Positions 8,707 through 17,720 of a stretch of 64,000 bases of DNA are shown here, piece by piece. The notes under the pieces were generated by a model. That model did not search any database. It worked only from the letters and a program-made list of their open reading frames with translations, and was not told the origin of the DNA. The stretch lies in contig NZ_BMRM01000004.1 in NCBI RefSeq assembly GCF_014648635.1, positions 390,955 through 454,954 of the forward strand, in the 5' to 3' direction. Every line of letters begins with the position of its first letter. Position 1 is the stretch's first letter. The position numbers and the translations under genes were made by a program. This stretch comes from Streptomyces cinerochromogenes (GTDB taxonomy: Bacteria > Actinomycetota > Actinomycetes > Streptomycetales > Streptomycetaceae).

Positions 8707-9504
8707 ATGCCACCGGCCAAGAAGCGTGCCCGCAGCTACGACCCCGCCAGGACCCGAGCCGCCGTCCTCGCCCAGCTCGCCCACGTCCGGGAGGCCGCCC
8801 GCGGCCTCGCCCCCGAGCAGCTCGCCCTGCCCACCCGGCTCGGCGACTGGACCGTACGGGACCTGATCGCGCACATCGGCATGGCGGTCACCGCCGTCCA
8901 CCGGGCCCTGGAGCGGCCGGCCCCGCCCAAGCCGACCGTCACCGTGGCCGAGTGGCCCTTCTCCACCGGGCGGCACGCCGCCGACATCGACGCCTTCACC
9001 CGGGGCCTCACCGACGCCCACCCGGACCTCGACGCCTACCTCGCCGACGTCGACCACAGCCTGCGCGCCCTGCTGGAGGAGCACCCCGGCAGCCGGGTGC
9101 TGGACACCAGCGCGGGCGCCCTGCCGCTGGCCGACTACCTCGTCACCCGCGCCGTCGAACTCGTCGTCCACACCGACGACCTGAACGCCGCCGTCCCGGG
9201 CCTCGACGTGCCGTACGACCGGCAGGCCCTGGCCGCCGCCACCCGGCTGCTCGCCGACGCCCTCGCGGTGAAGGCACCCGGCGGCTCCACGGAGGTGCGT
9301 GTGCCGCCGTACGCCGTCGTGCAGTGCGTCGAGGGGCCCCGGCACACCCGCGGCACCCCGCCCAACGTCGTGGAGACCGACCCGCTCACCTGGATCCGGC
9401 TGGCCACCGGCCGGCTGGCCTGGCCGGACGCGCTGGCCGGGGCGAAGGCCAGCGCGAGCGGGGAGCGGGCGGACATCGGGGGGTTGCTGCCCGTCATGTC
9501 GTAG
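8707..9504 (+). CDS. Maleylpyruvate-isomerase/DinB-like domain protein
   Basis: About 265 residues. The N-terminal half matches the mycothiol-dependent maleylpyruvate isomerase/DinB-like fold: LGDWTVRDLIAHIGMAV carries the characteristic W and first His, and YLVTRAVELVVHTDDL carries the later H-x-x-D. The C-terminal third (VQCVEGPRHTRGTPPNVVETDPLTWIRLATGRLAW) resembles a sterol-carrier-like domain. The substrate is unknown. AAGG lies 8 bp before the ATG. It sits alone between purL and a lipoprotein gene. Confidence 0.8.
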   Translation: MPPAKKRARSYDPARTRAAVLAQLAHVREAARGLAPEQLALPTRLGDWTVRDLIAHIGMAVTAVHRALERPAPPKPTVTVAEWPFSTGRHAADIDAFTRGLTDAHPDLDAYLADVDHSLRALLEEHPGSRVLDTSAGALPLADYLVTRAVELVVHTDDLNAAVPGLDVPYDRQALAAATRLLADALAVKAPGGSTEVRVPPYAVVQCVEGPRHTRGTPPNVVETDPLTWIRLATGRLAWPDALAGAKASASGERADIGGLLPVMS

Positions 9505-9540
9505 CCGGAACCCGGGTCCGCCGGGCTACGTCGAATCATC

Positions 9541-9993
9541 ATGAACCGGTACAAGCAGCGCGCAATCCTGGCGGTGGCCGTCGTGCTCCTCCCCCTCGCG
9601 ATGGCCTGTGGCAGCGGCAAGGGGGACAGTGGGACGGTGAGCGTCCAGCAGCCGGTGACCGGGGTCGACTGGCGGGTCGACGGCATCACCGTCGGCGGTA
9701 CGACCCGGCACGCGCCCGCCGCCGCCCGCCTGCGCATCGAGGACGGCAGGGCGGCCGGCAACCTGGGCTGCAACCAGTTCAGCGCCCGGGCCACCGTGCT
9801 CGGCGACCGGATCACCGTCGGTGACCTGCGGACGACCAGGATGGCCTGCGGCGAGGAGCGCATGGACTTCGAGCGCGCCCTTGCCCGCATCCTCACCACC
9901 GGCACCCTCGTCGCGCGGACCGAGGCCGCCGGGCTGACGCTCACCGACGGCGACGGCGACCGCGTCCACCTCAGCCGTGGCGCCCCCGAATGA
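9541..9993 (+). CDS. META/HslJ-domain lipoprotein
   Basis: A 150-residue predicted lipoprotein. The signal peptide ends in the lipobox LAMAC with C23. The mature part is a META domain (WRVDGITVGGTTR, LGCNQFSARATVLGDRITVGDLRTTRMAC, FERALARIL), related to HslJ. META proteins are linked to heat or envelope stress and metal tolerance; the exact role is unknown. It is exported and anchored to the outer face of the membrane. Confidence 0.85.
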   Translation: MNRYKQRAILAVAVVLLPLAMACGSGKGDSGTVSVQQPVTGVDWRVDGITVGGTTRHAPAAARLRIEDGRAAGNLGCNQFSARATVLGDRITVGDLRTTRMACGEERMDFERALARILTTGTLVARTEAAGLTLTDGDGDRVHLSRGAPE

Positions 9994-10157
9994 TGTGCGA
10001 CACCTCACTCACGGAAGCGGCAAAGACGTCCGTGACCGGCCCGTACCGGACGCCCGGGGGCGCCGCCAGTCGCTGATTCGCCGCTGTGACCTGCGCAAAC
10101 ACAGAATCCACCAAGGTGATCGACACCGGTCGGGCCGGGGCGGGCGCGCATCCCCAA

Positions 10158-10195
10158 TTCGGACCAGTGGTCGACCTCGCCTACACTCGGTGGCG
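10158..10195 (+). promoter_or_regulatory. Candidate leaderless promoter of purF
   Basis: TTCGGA (10158-10163) and TACACT (10182-10187) are separated by 18 bp, and the GTG start of purF begins 8 bp after the -10. No ribosome site is visible upstream of the GTG. This spacing is expected if transcription starts at the start codon. Confidence 0.45.
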
Positions 10196-11724
10196 TGCCA
10201 CGTGGTGACGGTCGACTCAATCACGATCTGCTTCCCGGCGAGAAGGGCCCCCAGGACGCTTGCGGCGTCTTCGGCGTCTGGGCTCCGGGTGAAGAGGTCG
10301 CAAAGCTCACGTACTTCGGGCTCTACGCCCTCCAGCACCGGGGTCAGGAATCCGCGGGAATCGCGGTCAGCAACGGCTCCCAGATCCTCGTCTTCAAGGA
10401 CATGGGCCTGGTCTCCCAGGTCTTCGACGAGACCTCGCTCGGTTCGCTCCAGGGTCACATCGCGGTCGGACACGCCCGCTACTCGACCACCGGTGCCTCC
10501 GTGTGGGAGAACGCCCAGCCGACGTTCCGTGCCACCGCGCACGGCTCGATCGCGCTCGGCCACAACGGCAACCTGGTCAACACGGCGCAGCTCGCCGAGA
10601 TGGTCGCCGCACTCCCGAACGACAACAACAGCCGCTCCGCCCGGGTCGCGGCCACCAACGACACCGACCTGCTGACGGCCCTGCTGGCCGCGCAGGTCGA
10701 CGAGGACGGGAAGCCGCTCACCATCGAGCAGGCGGCCCACCAGGTCCTCCCGAAGGTCCGGGGCGCCTTCTCCCTCGTCTTCATGGACGAGCACACCCTC
10801 TACGCCGGCCGTGACCCGCAGGGCATCCGTCCGCTGGTCCTGGGCCGCCTGGAGCGCGGCTGGGTGGTCGCCTCCGAGTCCGCCGCCCTCGACATCGTCG
10901 GCGCCAGCTTCGTCCGGGAGATCGAGCCGGGCGAGTTCATCGCCGTCGACGAGAACGGCCTGCGCAGCTCGCGATTCGCGGAAGCGAAGCCCAAGGGCTG
11001 TGTCTTCGAGTACGTGTACCTGGCCCGCCCGGACACCGACATCGCCGGCCGGAACGTGTACCTCTCCCGCGTGGAGATGGGCCGCCGACTGGCCAAGGAA
11101 GCGCCCGTAGAGGCCGATCTGGTCATAGCGACCCCGGAGTCCGGCACCCCGGCCGCCATCGGTTACGCGGAGGCCTCCGGCATCCCGTTCGGCGCCGGCC
11201 TGGTGAAGAACGCCTACGTCGGCCGGACGTTCATCCAGCCCTCGCAGACCATCCGCCAGCTGGGCATCCGCCTGAAGCTGAACCCGCTGAAGGAAGTCAT
11301 CAGGGGCAAGCGCCTGGTCGTCGTGGACGACTCGATCGTGCGCGGCAACACCCAGCGGGCCCTGGTCCGCATGCTCCGCGAGGCCGGCGCCGCCGAGGTC
11401 CACATCCGGATCTCCTCGCCGCCCGTGAAGTGGCCCTGTTTCTTCGGCATCGACTTCGCCACCCGCGCGGAACTGATCGCCAACGGCATGACCATCGAGG
11501 AGATCGGCACCAGCCTCGGCGCCGACTCGCTCGCCTACATCTCCCTCGACGGCATGATCGAGGCGACCACGATCGCCAAGCCGAACCTGTGCCGCGCCTG
11601 CTTCGACGGCGAGTACCCGATGGAGCTGCCGGACCCCGAGCTGCTCGGCAAGCAGCTCCTGGAGACCGAGCTGGCGGCCGGTCCGGCCGCGACCGCGGCG
11701 ACCGACGCGATCCGCCGCCCGTAA
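10195..11724 (+). CDS. purF: Amidophosphoribosyltransferase PurF
   Basis: 509 residues, the first committed step of purine synthesis (PRPP plus glutamine to phosphoribosylamine). A 22-residue propeptide precedes the N-terminal nucleophile C23 in DACGVFGVW, so self-processing is expected. The glutaminase domain (YALQHRGQESAG, GHARYSTTG) is followed by the phosphoribosyltransferase domain with the PRPP loop VVVDDSIVRGNT. Cysteines near the C-terminus (LCRACFDGEYP) and C-x-F spacing fit the Fe-S-containing subclass. The start is GTG and possibly leaderless. purM follows after 32 bp. Confidence 0.97.
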   Translation: MPRGDGRLNHDLLPGEKGPQDACGVFGVWAPGEEVAKLTYFGLYALQHRGQESAGIAVSNGSQILVFKDMGLVSQVFDETSLGSLQGHIAVGHARYSTTGASVWENAQPTFRATAHGSIALGHNGNLVNTAQLAEMVAALPNDNNSRSARVAATNDTDLLTALLAAQVDEDGKPLTIEQAAHQVLPKVRGAFSLVFMDEHTLYAGRDPQGIRPLVLGRLERGWVVASESAALDIVGASFVREIEPGEFIAVDENGLRSSRFAEAKPKGCVFEYVYLARPDTDIAGRNVYLSRVEMGRRLAKEAPVEADLVIATPESGTPAAIGYAEASGIPFGAGLVKNAYVGRTFIQPSQTIRQLGIRLKLNPLKEVIRGKRLVVVDDSIVRGNTQRALVRMLREAGAAEVHIRISSPPVKWPCFFGIDFATRAELIANGMTIEEIGTSLGADSLAYISLDGMIEATTIAKPNLCRACFDGEYPMELPDPELLGKQLLETELAAGPAATAATDAIRRP

Positions 11725-11756
11725 GTTCTGCCGTACGACACGAAAGTTCTCACCCC

Positions 11757-12824
11757 ATGTCTGAGACGACTGGTGCCAGCTACGCAGCCGCGGGCGTCGA
11801 CATCGAAGCGGGAGACCGCGCCGTTGAACTGATGAAGGAGTGGGTGAAGAAGACCCAGCGCCCCGAGGTCCTCGGCGGCCTCGGCGGTTTCGCCGGGCTC
11901 TTCGACGCCTCCGCCCTCAAGCGCTACGAGCGCCCGCTGCTGGCCTCCGCCACCGACGGCGTCGGCACCAAGGTCGACATCGCACGCCGGATGGGTGTCT
12001 ACGACACCATCGGCCACGACCTGGTCGCCATGGTCATGGACGACATCGTGGTGTGCGGTGCCGAGCCACTGTTCATGACCGACTACATCTGCGTCGGCAA
12101 GGTTCACCCCGAGCGCGTCGCCGCCATCGTCAAGGGCATCGCGGAAGGCTGTGTGCTGGCCGGATGCGCCCTGGTGGGCGGTGAGACGGCCGAGCACCCG
12201 GGTCTGCTGGGCGAGGACGACTTCGACGTCGCCGGGGCCGGTACGGGCGTCGTGGAGGCCGACCGGCTGCTGGGCGCCGATCGCATCCGCACGGGTGACA
12301 CCGTGATCGCCATGGCGGCCTCCGGGCTTCACTCCAACGGGTACTCCCTGGTCCGGCACGTCCTGCTGGACCGCGCCGGGATGGCCCTGGAGACGGAGGT
12401 CGCCGAACTGGGCCGCACCCTCGGTGAGGAGCTGCTGGAGCCCACCAAGATCTACTCGCTGGACTGCCTCGCGCTGACCCGCACCGCCGAGGTGCACGCC
12501 TTCAGCCACATCACCGGTGGCGGTCTCGCCGCCAACCTGGCCCGGGTGATCCCGGACGGTCTGCACGCCGTGGTCGACCGGTCCACCTGGACCCCGGGCG
12601 CGGTCTTCGACCTGGTCGGCAGGACCGGCAGCGTGGAGCGCCTGGAGCTGGAGAAGACCCTCAACATGGGCGTCGGCATGATCGCCATCGTCCCGGAGGA
12701 GTCGACCGAGGTGGCGCTCGCGACCCTGGCCGACCGCGGGGTCGACGCGTGGGTCGCCGGTGAGATCACCGAGCGTGGCGAGAAGGCGACCGGTGCCGAG
12801 CTGGTGGGCGACTACGCGAGCTGA
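11757..12824 (+). CDS. purM: AIR synthase PurM
   Basis: A 355-residue phosphoribosylformylglycinamidine cyclo-ligase that closes the imidazole ring with ATP. The glycine-rich LGGLGGFAGLF, the DGVGTKVDIA loop and GHDLVAMVMDDIVVCGAEP are typical, as is SGLHSNGYSLVR later. It lies 32 bp after purF on the same strand and is probably co-transcribed. A strong hairpin follows. Confidence 0.97.
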   Translation: MSETTGASYAAAGVDIEAGDRAVELMKEWVKKTQRPEVLGGLGGFAGLFDASALKRYERPLLASATDGVGTKVDIARRMGVYDTIGHDLVAMVMDDIVVCGAEPLFMTDYICVGKVHPERVAAIVKGIAEGCVLAGCALVGGETAEHPGLLGEDDFDVAGAGTGVVEADRLLGADRIRTGDTVIAMAASGLHSNGYSLVRHVLLDRAGMALETEVAELGRTLGEELLEPTKIYSLDCLALTRTAEVHAFSHITGGGLAANLARVIPDGLHAVVDRSTWTPGAVFDLVGRTGSVERLELEKTLNMGVGMIAIVPEESTEVALATLADRGVDAWVAGEITERGEKATGAELVGDYAS

Positions 12825-12854
12825 GGTCCCGCGGACCGTGCGGACAGCACAGAA

Positions 12855-12883
12855 TCCGGTCGGTGGCAGTGCCACCGACCGGA
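12855..12883. terminator. Bidirectional terminator between purM and the DUF3073 gene
   Basis: A perfect 13-bp stem TCCGGTCGGTGGC with its complement (12855-12867 with 12871-12883) and a 3-base loop, between the convergent purM and DUF3073 genes. Confidence 0.85.
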
Positions 12884-12899
12884 ACTGGTCAATGCAAGG

Positions 12900-13151
12900 T
12901 CAAGCGCCGCGACGGTGCTGCTGAGGACCCTCGTCCTCGTCCTCGTCGTCGTCCCCATAGAGGTCGGCGTAGCGAGAGTACAGATCGTCGTCGTCATGCT
13001 CATCGTCCTCGAAGCGGTCACCGTTCGGTGACTGGTTCGATGTCGATGCGCCCAGCTCCTCGGCCAGGCGTGAGAGGTCCGTCCCACCGCTGTTGTACTT
13101 CAGCTGGCGGGCGACCTTCGTCTGCTTGGCCTTGGCCCGGCCGCGCCCCAT
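12900..13151 (-). CDS. DUF3073-family small acidic protein
   Basis: 83 residues. The basic N-terminus GRGRAKAKQTKVARQLKY is the family hallmark of DUF3073. The C-terminal half is highly acidic (DDEHDDDDLYSRYADLYGDDDEDEDEG), giving a strongly bipolar charge. GAGGGGG lies 7 bp before the ATG. The function is unknown; I recall it as widely conserved in actinobacteria next to purM. Confidence 0.88.
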   Translation of the reverse strand: MGRGRAKAKQTKVARQLKYNSGGTDLSRLAEELGASTSNQSPNGDRFEDDEHDDDDLYSRYADLYGDDDEDEDEGPQQHRRGA

Positions 13152-13441
13152 GGCTCGACCCCCTCAACGACGGGGCTCGACGGCCCCAGAGTCTGACACG
13201 CGTTCATGATCTGGAACGGACTCTCCATGGAGAGGCCGGTCCGTAGGGCTTCCACGGTACCTGAGCCCGCGCCCATACGGTACGTCGCCCGCAGCACGCG
13301 CGTCTGCCCAGGACCTTCGAGGCGCCCTGTCCTCGCTGGTCAGTGGCGATTTTAACCACTTATCGGGGAACGACCCGCCGGTGGAAGTGAGAGTTCTCTC
13401 GAAGTTCCCGCCGACGGGTACCGCTCATGTGTGCGATCGGC

Positions 13442-14548
13442 TCAGCGCGCGGCGCGGCTCGCGCGGGCGTCGGCCATCCGCTGCTCGGCGATCCGGTCGG
13501 CCGCCGCGGCCGGCGGAATACCGTCTTCCTTCGCACGTGCGAATATGGCCAGCGTGGTGTCGAAGATCCGCGCCGCCTTCGCCTTGCACCGGTCGAAGTC
13601 GAACCCGTGCAGCTCGTCGGCCACCTGGATCACCCCGCCCGCGTTCACCACGTAGTCCGGCGCGTAGAGGATCCCGCGGTCGGCGAGGTCCTTCTCCACA
13701 CCCGGGTGGGCCAGCTGGTTGTTGGCCGCACCGCACACCACCTTGGCGGTGAGCACCGGCACGGTGTCGTCGTTCAGGGCGCCGCCGAGGGCGCAGGGGG
13801 CGTAGATGTCCAGCCCCTCGACCCGGATCAGCGCCTCGGTGTCGGCGACCGCGGTGACGCCCGCGGGGTACTGCTCCAGGATCCGCTGGACGGCGTCCGT
13901 GCGGACGTCCGTGACGACGACCTCGGCGCCCTCCTCGCGCAGGTGGCGCACCAGGTGGTGGCCGACCTTGCCGACGCCGGCGATGCCGACCTTGCGGCCG
14001 CGCAGCGAGGGGTCGCCCCACAGGGTCTGCGCGGAGGCGCGCATGCCCTGGTAGACACCGAAGGCGGTGAGCACGGAGGAGTCGCCGGCGCCGCCGTTCT
14101 CGGGGGAGCGGCCGGTGGTCCAGCGGCACTCGCGGGCCACGACGTCCATGTCGGCGACGTACGTGCCGACGTCGCACGCGGTCACGTAGCGACCGCCGAG
14201 CGAGGCGACCATGCGGCCGTAGGCGAGCAGCAGCTCCTCGGTCTTGTCGCGCTCCGGGTCGCCGATGATCACGGCCTTGCCGCCGCCGTGGTCGAGGCCG
14301 GCCATGGCGTTCTTGTACGACATGCCGCGCGCGAGGTTGAGGGCGTCGGCGACGGCCTCGGCCTCGGTCGCGTACGGGTAGAAGCGCGTGCCGCCGAGGG
14401 CCGGGCCCAGGGCGGTGGAGTGGATGGCGATCACGGCCTTGAGGCCGCTGGCCCGGTCCTGACAGAGCACGACCTGCTCATGGCCGCCCTGGTCCGAGTG
14501 GAACAGGGTGTGCAGGACATCAGCAGGCGCGCCGGTTACGTCGGTCAC
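13442..14548 (-). CDS. vdh: Valine (branched-chain amino acid) dehydrogenase
   Basis: A 368-residue NAD-dependent Glu/Leu/Phe/Val dehydrogenase that deaminates valine to 2-ketoisovalerate, feeding acyl-CoA precursors of polyketides in Streptomyces. The catalytic Lys lies in [18 protein letters not shown] and the Rossmann motif is [12 protein letters not shown]. The GTG at 14548 is chosen because AGGAG precedes it by 8 bp; an ATG 7 codons upstream and a much longer open frame to 15466 are less likely. It is single-gene and divergent from the next gene. Confidence 0.95.
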   Translation of the reverse strand: MTDVTGAPADVLHTLFHSDQGGHEQVVLCQDRASGLKAVIAIHSTALGPALGGTRFYPYATEAEAVADALNLARGMSYKNAMAGLDHGGGKAVIIGDPERDKTEELLLAYGRMVASLGGRYVTACDVGTYVADMDVVARECRWTTGRSPENGGAGDSSVLTAFGVYQGMRASAQTLWGDPSLRGRKVGIAGVGKVGHHLVRHLREEGAEVVVTDVRTDAVQRILEQYPAGVTAVADTEALIRVEGLDIYAPCALGGALNDDTVPVLTAKVVCGAANNQLAHPGVEKDLADRGILYAPDYVVNAGGVIQVADELHGFDFDRCKAKAARIFDTTLAIFARAKEDGIPPAAAADRIAEQRMADARASRAAR

Positions 14549-14749
14549 TGTGGTGACTCCTGTGTACATAGCGGCGAGTGGGGACGGTCCCCGTACGGGT
14601 GGCGGGGAGCCGTGGCATGAGCGTAGAGCCTCGGCCCACTCACCATCCGCGCAGTGTTCAGGATCACTCTCCCGGGCCCGCTGCGCACGCATGAGCGTGG
14701 CACGATTTGCAGTGGTTTCGTGCCAGGTCCGATGGGGAGGGGAGCAGGC

Positions 14750-15592
14750 GTGCCGAAGGTGTCCTCCGTGGTCGTCCCCTATGCCGCCTACCTGCGGGTG
14801 TACGAGCCGCTGGGCGCTTTCCCCGAGCCGGAGCGCAGCCACTGGGCGCGCTACGCCCACCGCCCCGACCGCCCCTCCTATCAGGACGAACTGCGCCGCT
14901 CCCTGGCGGACTTGCTGCCCACCCCGCCGGTCGCGGTGCCGGTGCACGAGAGCAGCGACGCCTTCGTGCTGGAGGTCGACGGGGTGGTCTGCGTGTGCCC
15001 CTGGCGGACCAGGCTGCGCGGCTGGCAGGCCCTGGACGAGCTGGCCGAGGAGCTGCCCCCGCCGGTGCTGGACGCGGTGCTGCCGCCGGTGGTGCGCCGC
15101 CAGGCCGCCCAGGACTACGAGCGCTGGCTCGCCCGCAACCCCGACGCCCGCCCGTGGATCCGCACGGCGACCTGGCAGGTGCCGCTGAACTGGTTCGTGC
15201 TGGTCTCGGACGAGGAGCGGCGGTACGACAAGGGGACCGCCGAGGTGCCCCCGGTGCTGCGCTACCGCACGCCGATGGTGCAGGCCCGGCGCCGGGTGGC
15301 GCGGGCGCTGCGCACGCTGCGGGACACCGTCGAGGAGGGGCCGCTGGTCGACGGCCTGACGGACGTCGGCCGCTGGCTGGAGGAGTTCCACCCGCGCGCG
15401 CTGGTGGAGCTGGACTACGGCGGTCTGGTGCACGTCCTGCCGGCGGGCGAGCTGGAGGGCGACCACTCGGCGGCGGACGTGGCGGCCGGCATCGAGGCGC
15501 TGCGGCGGGGGGACGGGACGGCCGCCGGGGAGGCGTACGGGCGGCTGGTGGAGCGGTGGCGCGCGGTGCGGGACAGACGTTCGGCGAACTGA
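14750..15592 (+). CDS. Conserved protein of unknown function (vdh-bldC interval)
   Basis: About 280 residues, mostly soluble, without a signal peptide or clear catalytic motif that I recognise. Notable stretches are [36 protein letters not shown], and [20 protein letters not shown] 5 bp before the GTG at 14750 supports this start; the open frame begins earlier at 14654. The GC-rich third codon positions and position between vdh and bldC support a real, chromosomally conserved gene. Confidence 0.8.
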   Translation: MPKVSSVVVPYAAYLRVYEPLGAFPEPERSHWARYAHRPDRPSYQDELRRSLADLLPTPPVAVPVHESSDAFVLEVDGVVCVCPWRTRLRGWQALDELAEELPPPVLDAVLPPVVRRQAAQDYERWLARNPDARPWIRTATWQVPLNWFVLVSDEERRYDKGTAEVPPVLRYRTPMVQARRRVARALRTLRDTVEEGPLVDGLTDVGRWLEEFHPRALVELDYGGLVHVLPAGELEGDHSAADVAAGIEALRRGDGTAAGEAYGRLVERWRAVRDRRSAN

Positions 15593-15636
15593 GTGACGTA
15601 CGTCACGGTCAAAACCGCCCCGAACGACGTACGTTC
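15593..15636. promoter_or_regulatory. Two ACGTACGT palindromes
   Basis: GTGACGTACGTCAC (15593-15606) is a perfect 14-bp palindrome starting right after the upstream stop codon. A second ACGTACGT core lies at 15627-15634 inside GAACG-ACGTA-CGTTC. The cores are about 30 bp (three helical turns) apart. They are candidate operators for a dimeric regulator; the target gene could be bldC, 480 bp away, or an unannotated transcript. Confidence 0.4.
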
Positions 15637-15797
15637 TACTCGCTTAGACCACCTGACGGGATGTTGGTCCCGATCTGGACTTTTGTCTCAAGGGTGATGG
15701 ATGGCACTTACCCGGCCCTTGCGCCTCTTGCCATCCCTCGTGCCAAAATAGGACAAGGAGTCCGGGGAGGGCTCCGTCCGTCCAACTGTGTTCCATC

Positions 15798-15977
15798 ATG
15801 GGCGGATTCTCAGCATTGCACGCTTTGGGGGGTCTGGTGACTCCTGATCGTCCTGTGACTGATCGTCACAGTGGCGTGACTGTCCGCTATGGCATGGTCC
15901 ATCGGCTTCCGTCGCTGATGAACACCTGGGAGGGCAATTCCATCGGTTTGGCCGACCGGGCTGGACAGATGGTGTAG
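15798..15977 (+). CDS. Possible 59-residue ORF upstream of bldC
   Basis: ATG at 15798 to TAG at 15977, in the 518-bp gap before bldC. The translation contains VRYGMVHRLPSLMNTWEGN and ends GLADRAGQMV. Third-position GC is lower than in neighbouring genes and no good ribosome site is seen, so it may not be coding. It is listed because the gap is unusually long and not GC-skewed like typical spacer. An alternative is that this is bldC leader or promoter DNA. Confidence 0.25.
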   Translation: MGGFSALHALGGLVTPDRPVTDRHSGVTVRYGMVHRLPSLMNTWEGNSIGLADRAGQMV

Positions 15978-16110
15978 TTGTAGTGCCGAGGACAAGCCGT
16001 TCGTCCTATAACCGACTCGACTCGCGTCCGCCATTTCGGGCAACGCGGGTCAAGGTGCAGAATTTAGAGGAAAGAACCGAGAAGGTTCGGTTCTCCCGAG
16101 GAGGCCGCTC

Positions 16111-16317
16111 ATGACCGCTCGCACCCCTGATGCCGAGCCGCTGCTGACCCCGGCTGAGGTCGCCACCATGTTCCGCGTCGACCCGAAGACGGTCACGCGG
16201 TGGGCGAAGGCCGGCAAGCTCACGTCCATCCGCACGCTCGGCGGGCACCGCCGCTACCGCGAGGCCGAGGTTCGCGCTCTGCTCGCGGGCATCCCGCAGC
16301 AGCGCAGCGAGGCCTGA
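16111..16317 (+). CDS. bldC: Developmental regulator BldC
   Basis: A 68-residue MerR-like winged-helix DNA-binding protein without an effector domain. LLTPAEVATMFRVDPKTVTRWAKAGKL is the helix-turn-helix and IRTLGGHRRYREAEVRALL the wing. In Streptomyces BldC binds direct repeats cooperatively and delays sporulation by holding vegetative growth. GAGGAGG lies 7 bp before the ATG. It is flanked by a 518-bp upstream gap and a strong downstream terminator, so it is monocistronic. Confidence 0.97.
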   Translation: MTARTPDAEPLLTPAEVATMFRVDPKTVTRWAKAGKLTSIRTLGGHRRYREAEVRALLAGIPQQRSEA

Positions 16318-16465
16318 ACAACTCCATAACCGGGCAAGACGGTCGATCCCCCAATCGGCCGAGGCGCCCGGAACGCTAGCTCCAAGCGACGCGGGACCTG
16401 CCCCAACAGGCCCCTCGCCCAGGCCGAAGAGAACGTCATAGGCAAGCGACACAGGGTGCGTCGTC

Positions 16466-16505
16466 GATCGCGCTGGACTCCGCCGGGTCCAGCGCGATCT
16501 TTTTT
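16466..16505 (+). terminator. Intrinsic terminator of bldC
   Basis: A 13-bp stem GATCGCGCTGGAC with its complement (16466-16478 with 16487-16499) followed by six T, a classic rho-independent terminator and rare in this GC-rich window. The rest of the gap 16318-16689 holds nothing recognisable. Confidence 0.93.
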
Positions 16506-16689
16506 GTGTGCCTGCTTGTCGGAGTCTGGGGAGGCCTGTCGGAACGGCTGTGAGCGAGCCGTGGGACCGGTGCAATTGCACATATTAAATTGACCCGTTG
16601 TATGACAGGGTTAAGTTCCGCAGTTTTAAAAACTCATGCGGTGACTCCCGTCACACGCCCCGACGCTTGTTGCCTGCGGCCCGTGTGGG

Positions 16690-16908
16690 CTAGGGAGTTG
16701 GGGCGGCGGAGTCGCACGCGGCCTCCCGGCGGCCGCTCTCCTCGCCGGCGTCCCGCTCGCCCTCCTGGTCCTGCGGTCCGGCGTCCATCGCCAGCCGCAG
16801 CAGGCGGTGACAGATGGGGCAGTGGCGGGTGAGATGCCGGTAGGACGAGGCGGCCGACAGATGCGCCCTCAGAAGCGCCCGCGTCTCATGCCTGACCGAT
16901 GCCGTCAT
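16690..16908 (-). CDS. Small CxxC protein, DUF6274-like
   Basis: 72 residues: MTASVRHETRALLRAHL, then SSYRHLTRHCPICHRLLRLAM with a CPICH motif that could bind metal, then a charged tail. GGGGG lies 5 bp before the ATG. It resembles a small Streptomyces family that I recall as DUF6274; its function is unknown. It could also be a spurious frame, but the ordered HC-x2-CH core argues for a gene. Confidence 0.6.
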   Translation of the reverse strand: MTASVRHETRALLRAHLSAASSYRHLTRHCPICHRLLRLAMDAGPQDQEGERDAGEESGRREAACDSAAPTP

Positions 16909-17131
16909 ACGCCACCCCCAGGGTCCCCACGGGAGGAACGAGCTCTGCTCCCTGGGTACCGAGGGAATGTGACGCCGTCAAGACCGCGCGGGGCTCCGCC
17001 GGTTCGGCGGCGCCGTCAGCCACCGGCACCCGGACCGGCCCCCTGGGCCTGCGCGCCAGCCCCGCCCTCGCCCCTGCCGGGCCTCGCCCCCGAACGCCGG
17101 ACGGTCGGTTTCACGCCGTTCACGGACACGA

Positions 17132-17506
17132 CTGAGGCCCGTCGTCCTTGTCGGATGACGGGCCTCAGTGGTGATGCGGTCCTGACGGGATTTGCTGTGT
17201 TTGATTGCGGCTCCGCCGCGGGCGCGGCCTCCGCCGTCACCGGGGGCGGGGCATGACTGAGGCCCGTCGTCCTTGTCGGATGACGGGCCTCGATCGCGAT
17301 GCGGTCCTGACGGGATTTGCTGTGTTTGATTGCGGCTCCGCCGCGGGCGCGGCCTCCGCCGTCGCCGGGGGCGGGACATGGCTGAGGCCCGTCGTCCTTG
17401 TCGGATGACGGGCCTCGATCGCGATGCGGTCCTGACGGGATTTGCTGTGTTTGATTGCGGCTCCGCCGCGGGCGCGGCCTCCCCCGTCACCGGGGGCGGG
17501 ACATGA
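17132..17506 (-). repeat. Tandem array of 125-bp units with tRNA-Asp 3' ends and terminators
   Basis: Three head-to-tail units, 17132-17256, 17257-17381 and 17382-17506, differing at only a few positions. Each unit has a hairpin of about 14 bp (GAGGCCCGTC.../...GACGGGCCTC) and a 19-bp piece identical to the 3' end of tRNA-Asp (17176-17194, 17301-17319, 17426-17444). The intact tRNA-Asp and its own hairpin form the fourth unit at exactly the same 125-bp spacing. The filler between tRNA piece and next hairpin does not match the tRNA body. Confidence 0.93.
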
Positions 17507-17508
17507 CT

Positions 17509-17541
17509 GAGGCCCGTCGTCCTTGTCGGATGACGGGCCTC
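17509..17541 (-). terminator. Terminator of tRNA-Asp copy 1
   Basis: Hairpin with arms GAGGCCCGTCGTCC and GGATGACGGGCCTC (one G-T pair) and a 5-base loop, ending 10 bp from the tRNA 3' end. The same hairpin recurs in each 125-bp unit downstream. Confidence 0.8.
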
Positions 17542-17551
17542 AGTCGCGATG

Positions 17552-17626
17552 CGGTCCTGACGGGATTTGAACCCGCGGCCTCCACCTTGACAGGGTGGCG
17601 AGCACTCCAAACTGCTCCACAGGACC
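17552..17626 (-). tRNA. tRNA-Asp(GTC), copy 1
   Basis: 75 nt, minus strand. Acceptor GGTCCTG pairs with CAGGACC, the anticodon loop CTGTCAA gives GTC, and the T-loop is TTCAAAT. CCA is not encoded. It is downstream of hrpA in the same direction. A second identical tRNA-Asp lies at 25884-25958. Confidence 0.97.
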
Positions 17627-17720
17627 TGGTTTCGCGGCGCTTGGTTGTGCGTTGCGCTGCGAGAAGAGACTTTACATGAGGTGCGGGGTCTGGTCGAACT
17701 CACCCTCTGTGCGGGGGCGG

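Noticed and set aside
14549..15466. 918-bp upstream extension of the vdh frame
   Set aside because: It runs antisense through the better-supported gene at 14750-15592, and vdh has a good ribosome site at its GTG.
17132..17506. Three additional tRNA genes in the repeat array
   Set aside because: Each unit has only 19 bp of the tRNA 3' end; no anticodon arm or 5' acceptor strand is present.
17132..17626. CRISPR array
   Set aside because: The period is 125 bp with near-identical whole units; there are no short repeats with unique spacers and no cas genes.
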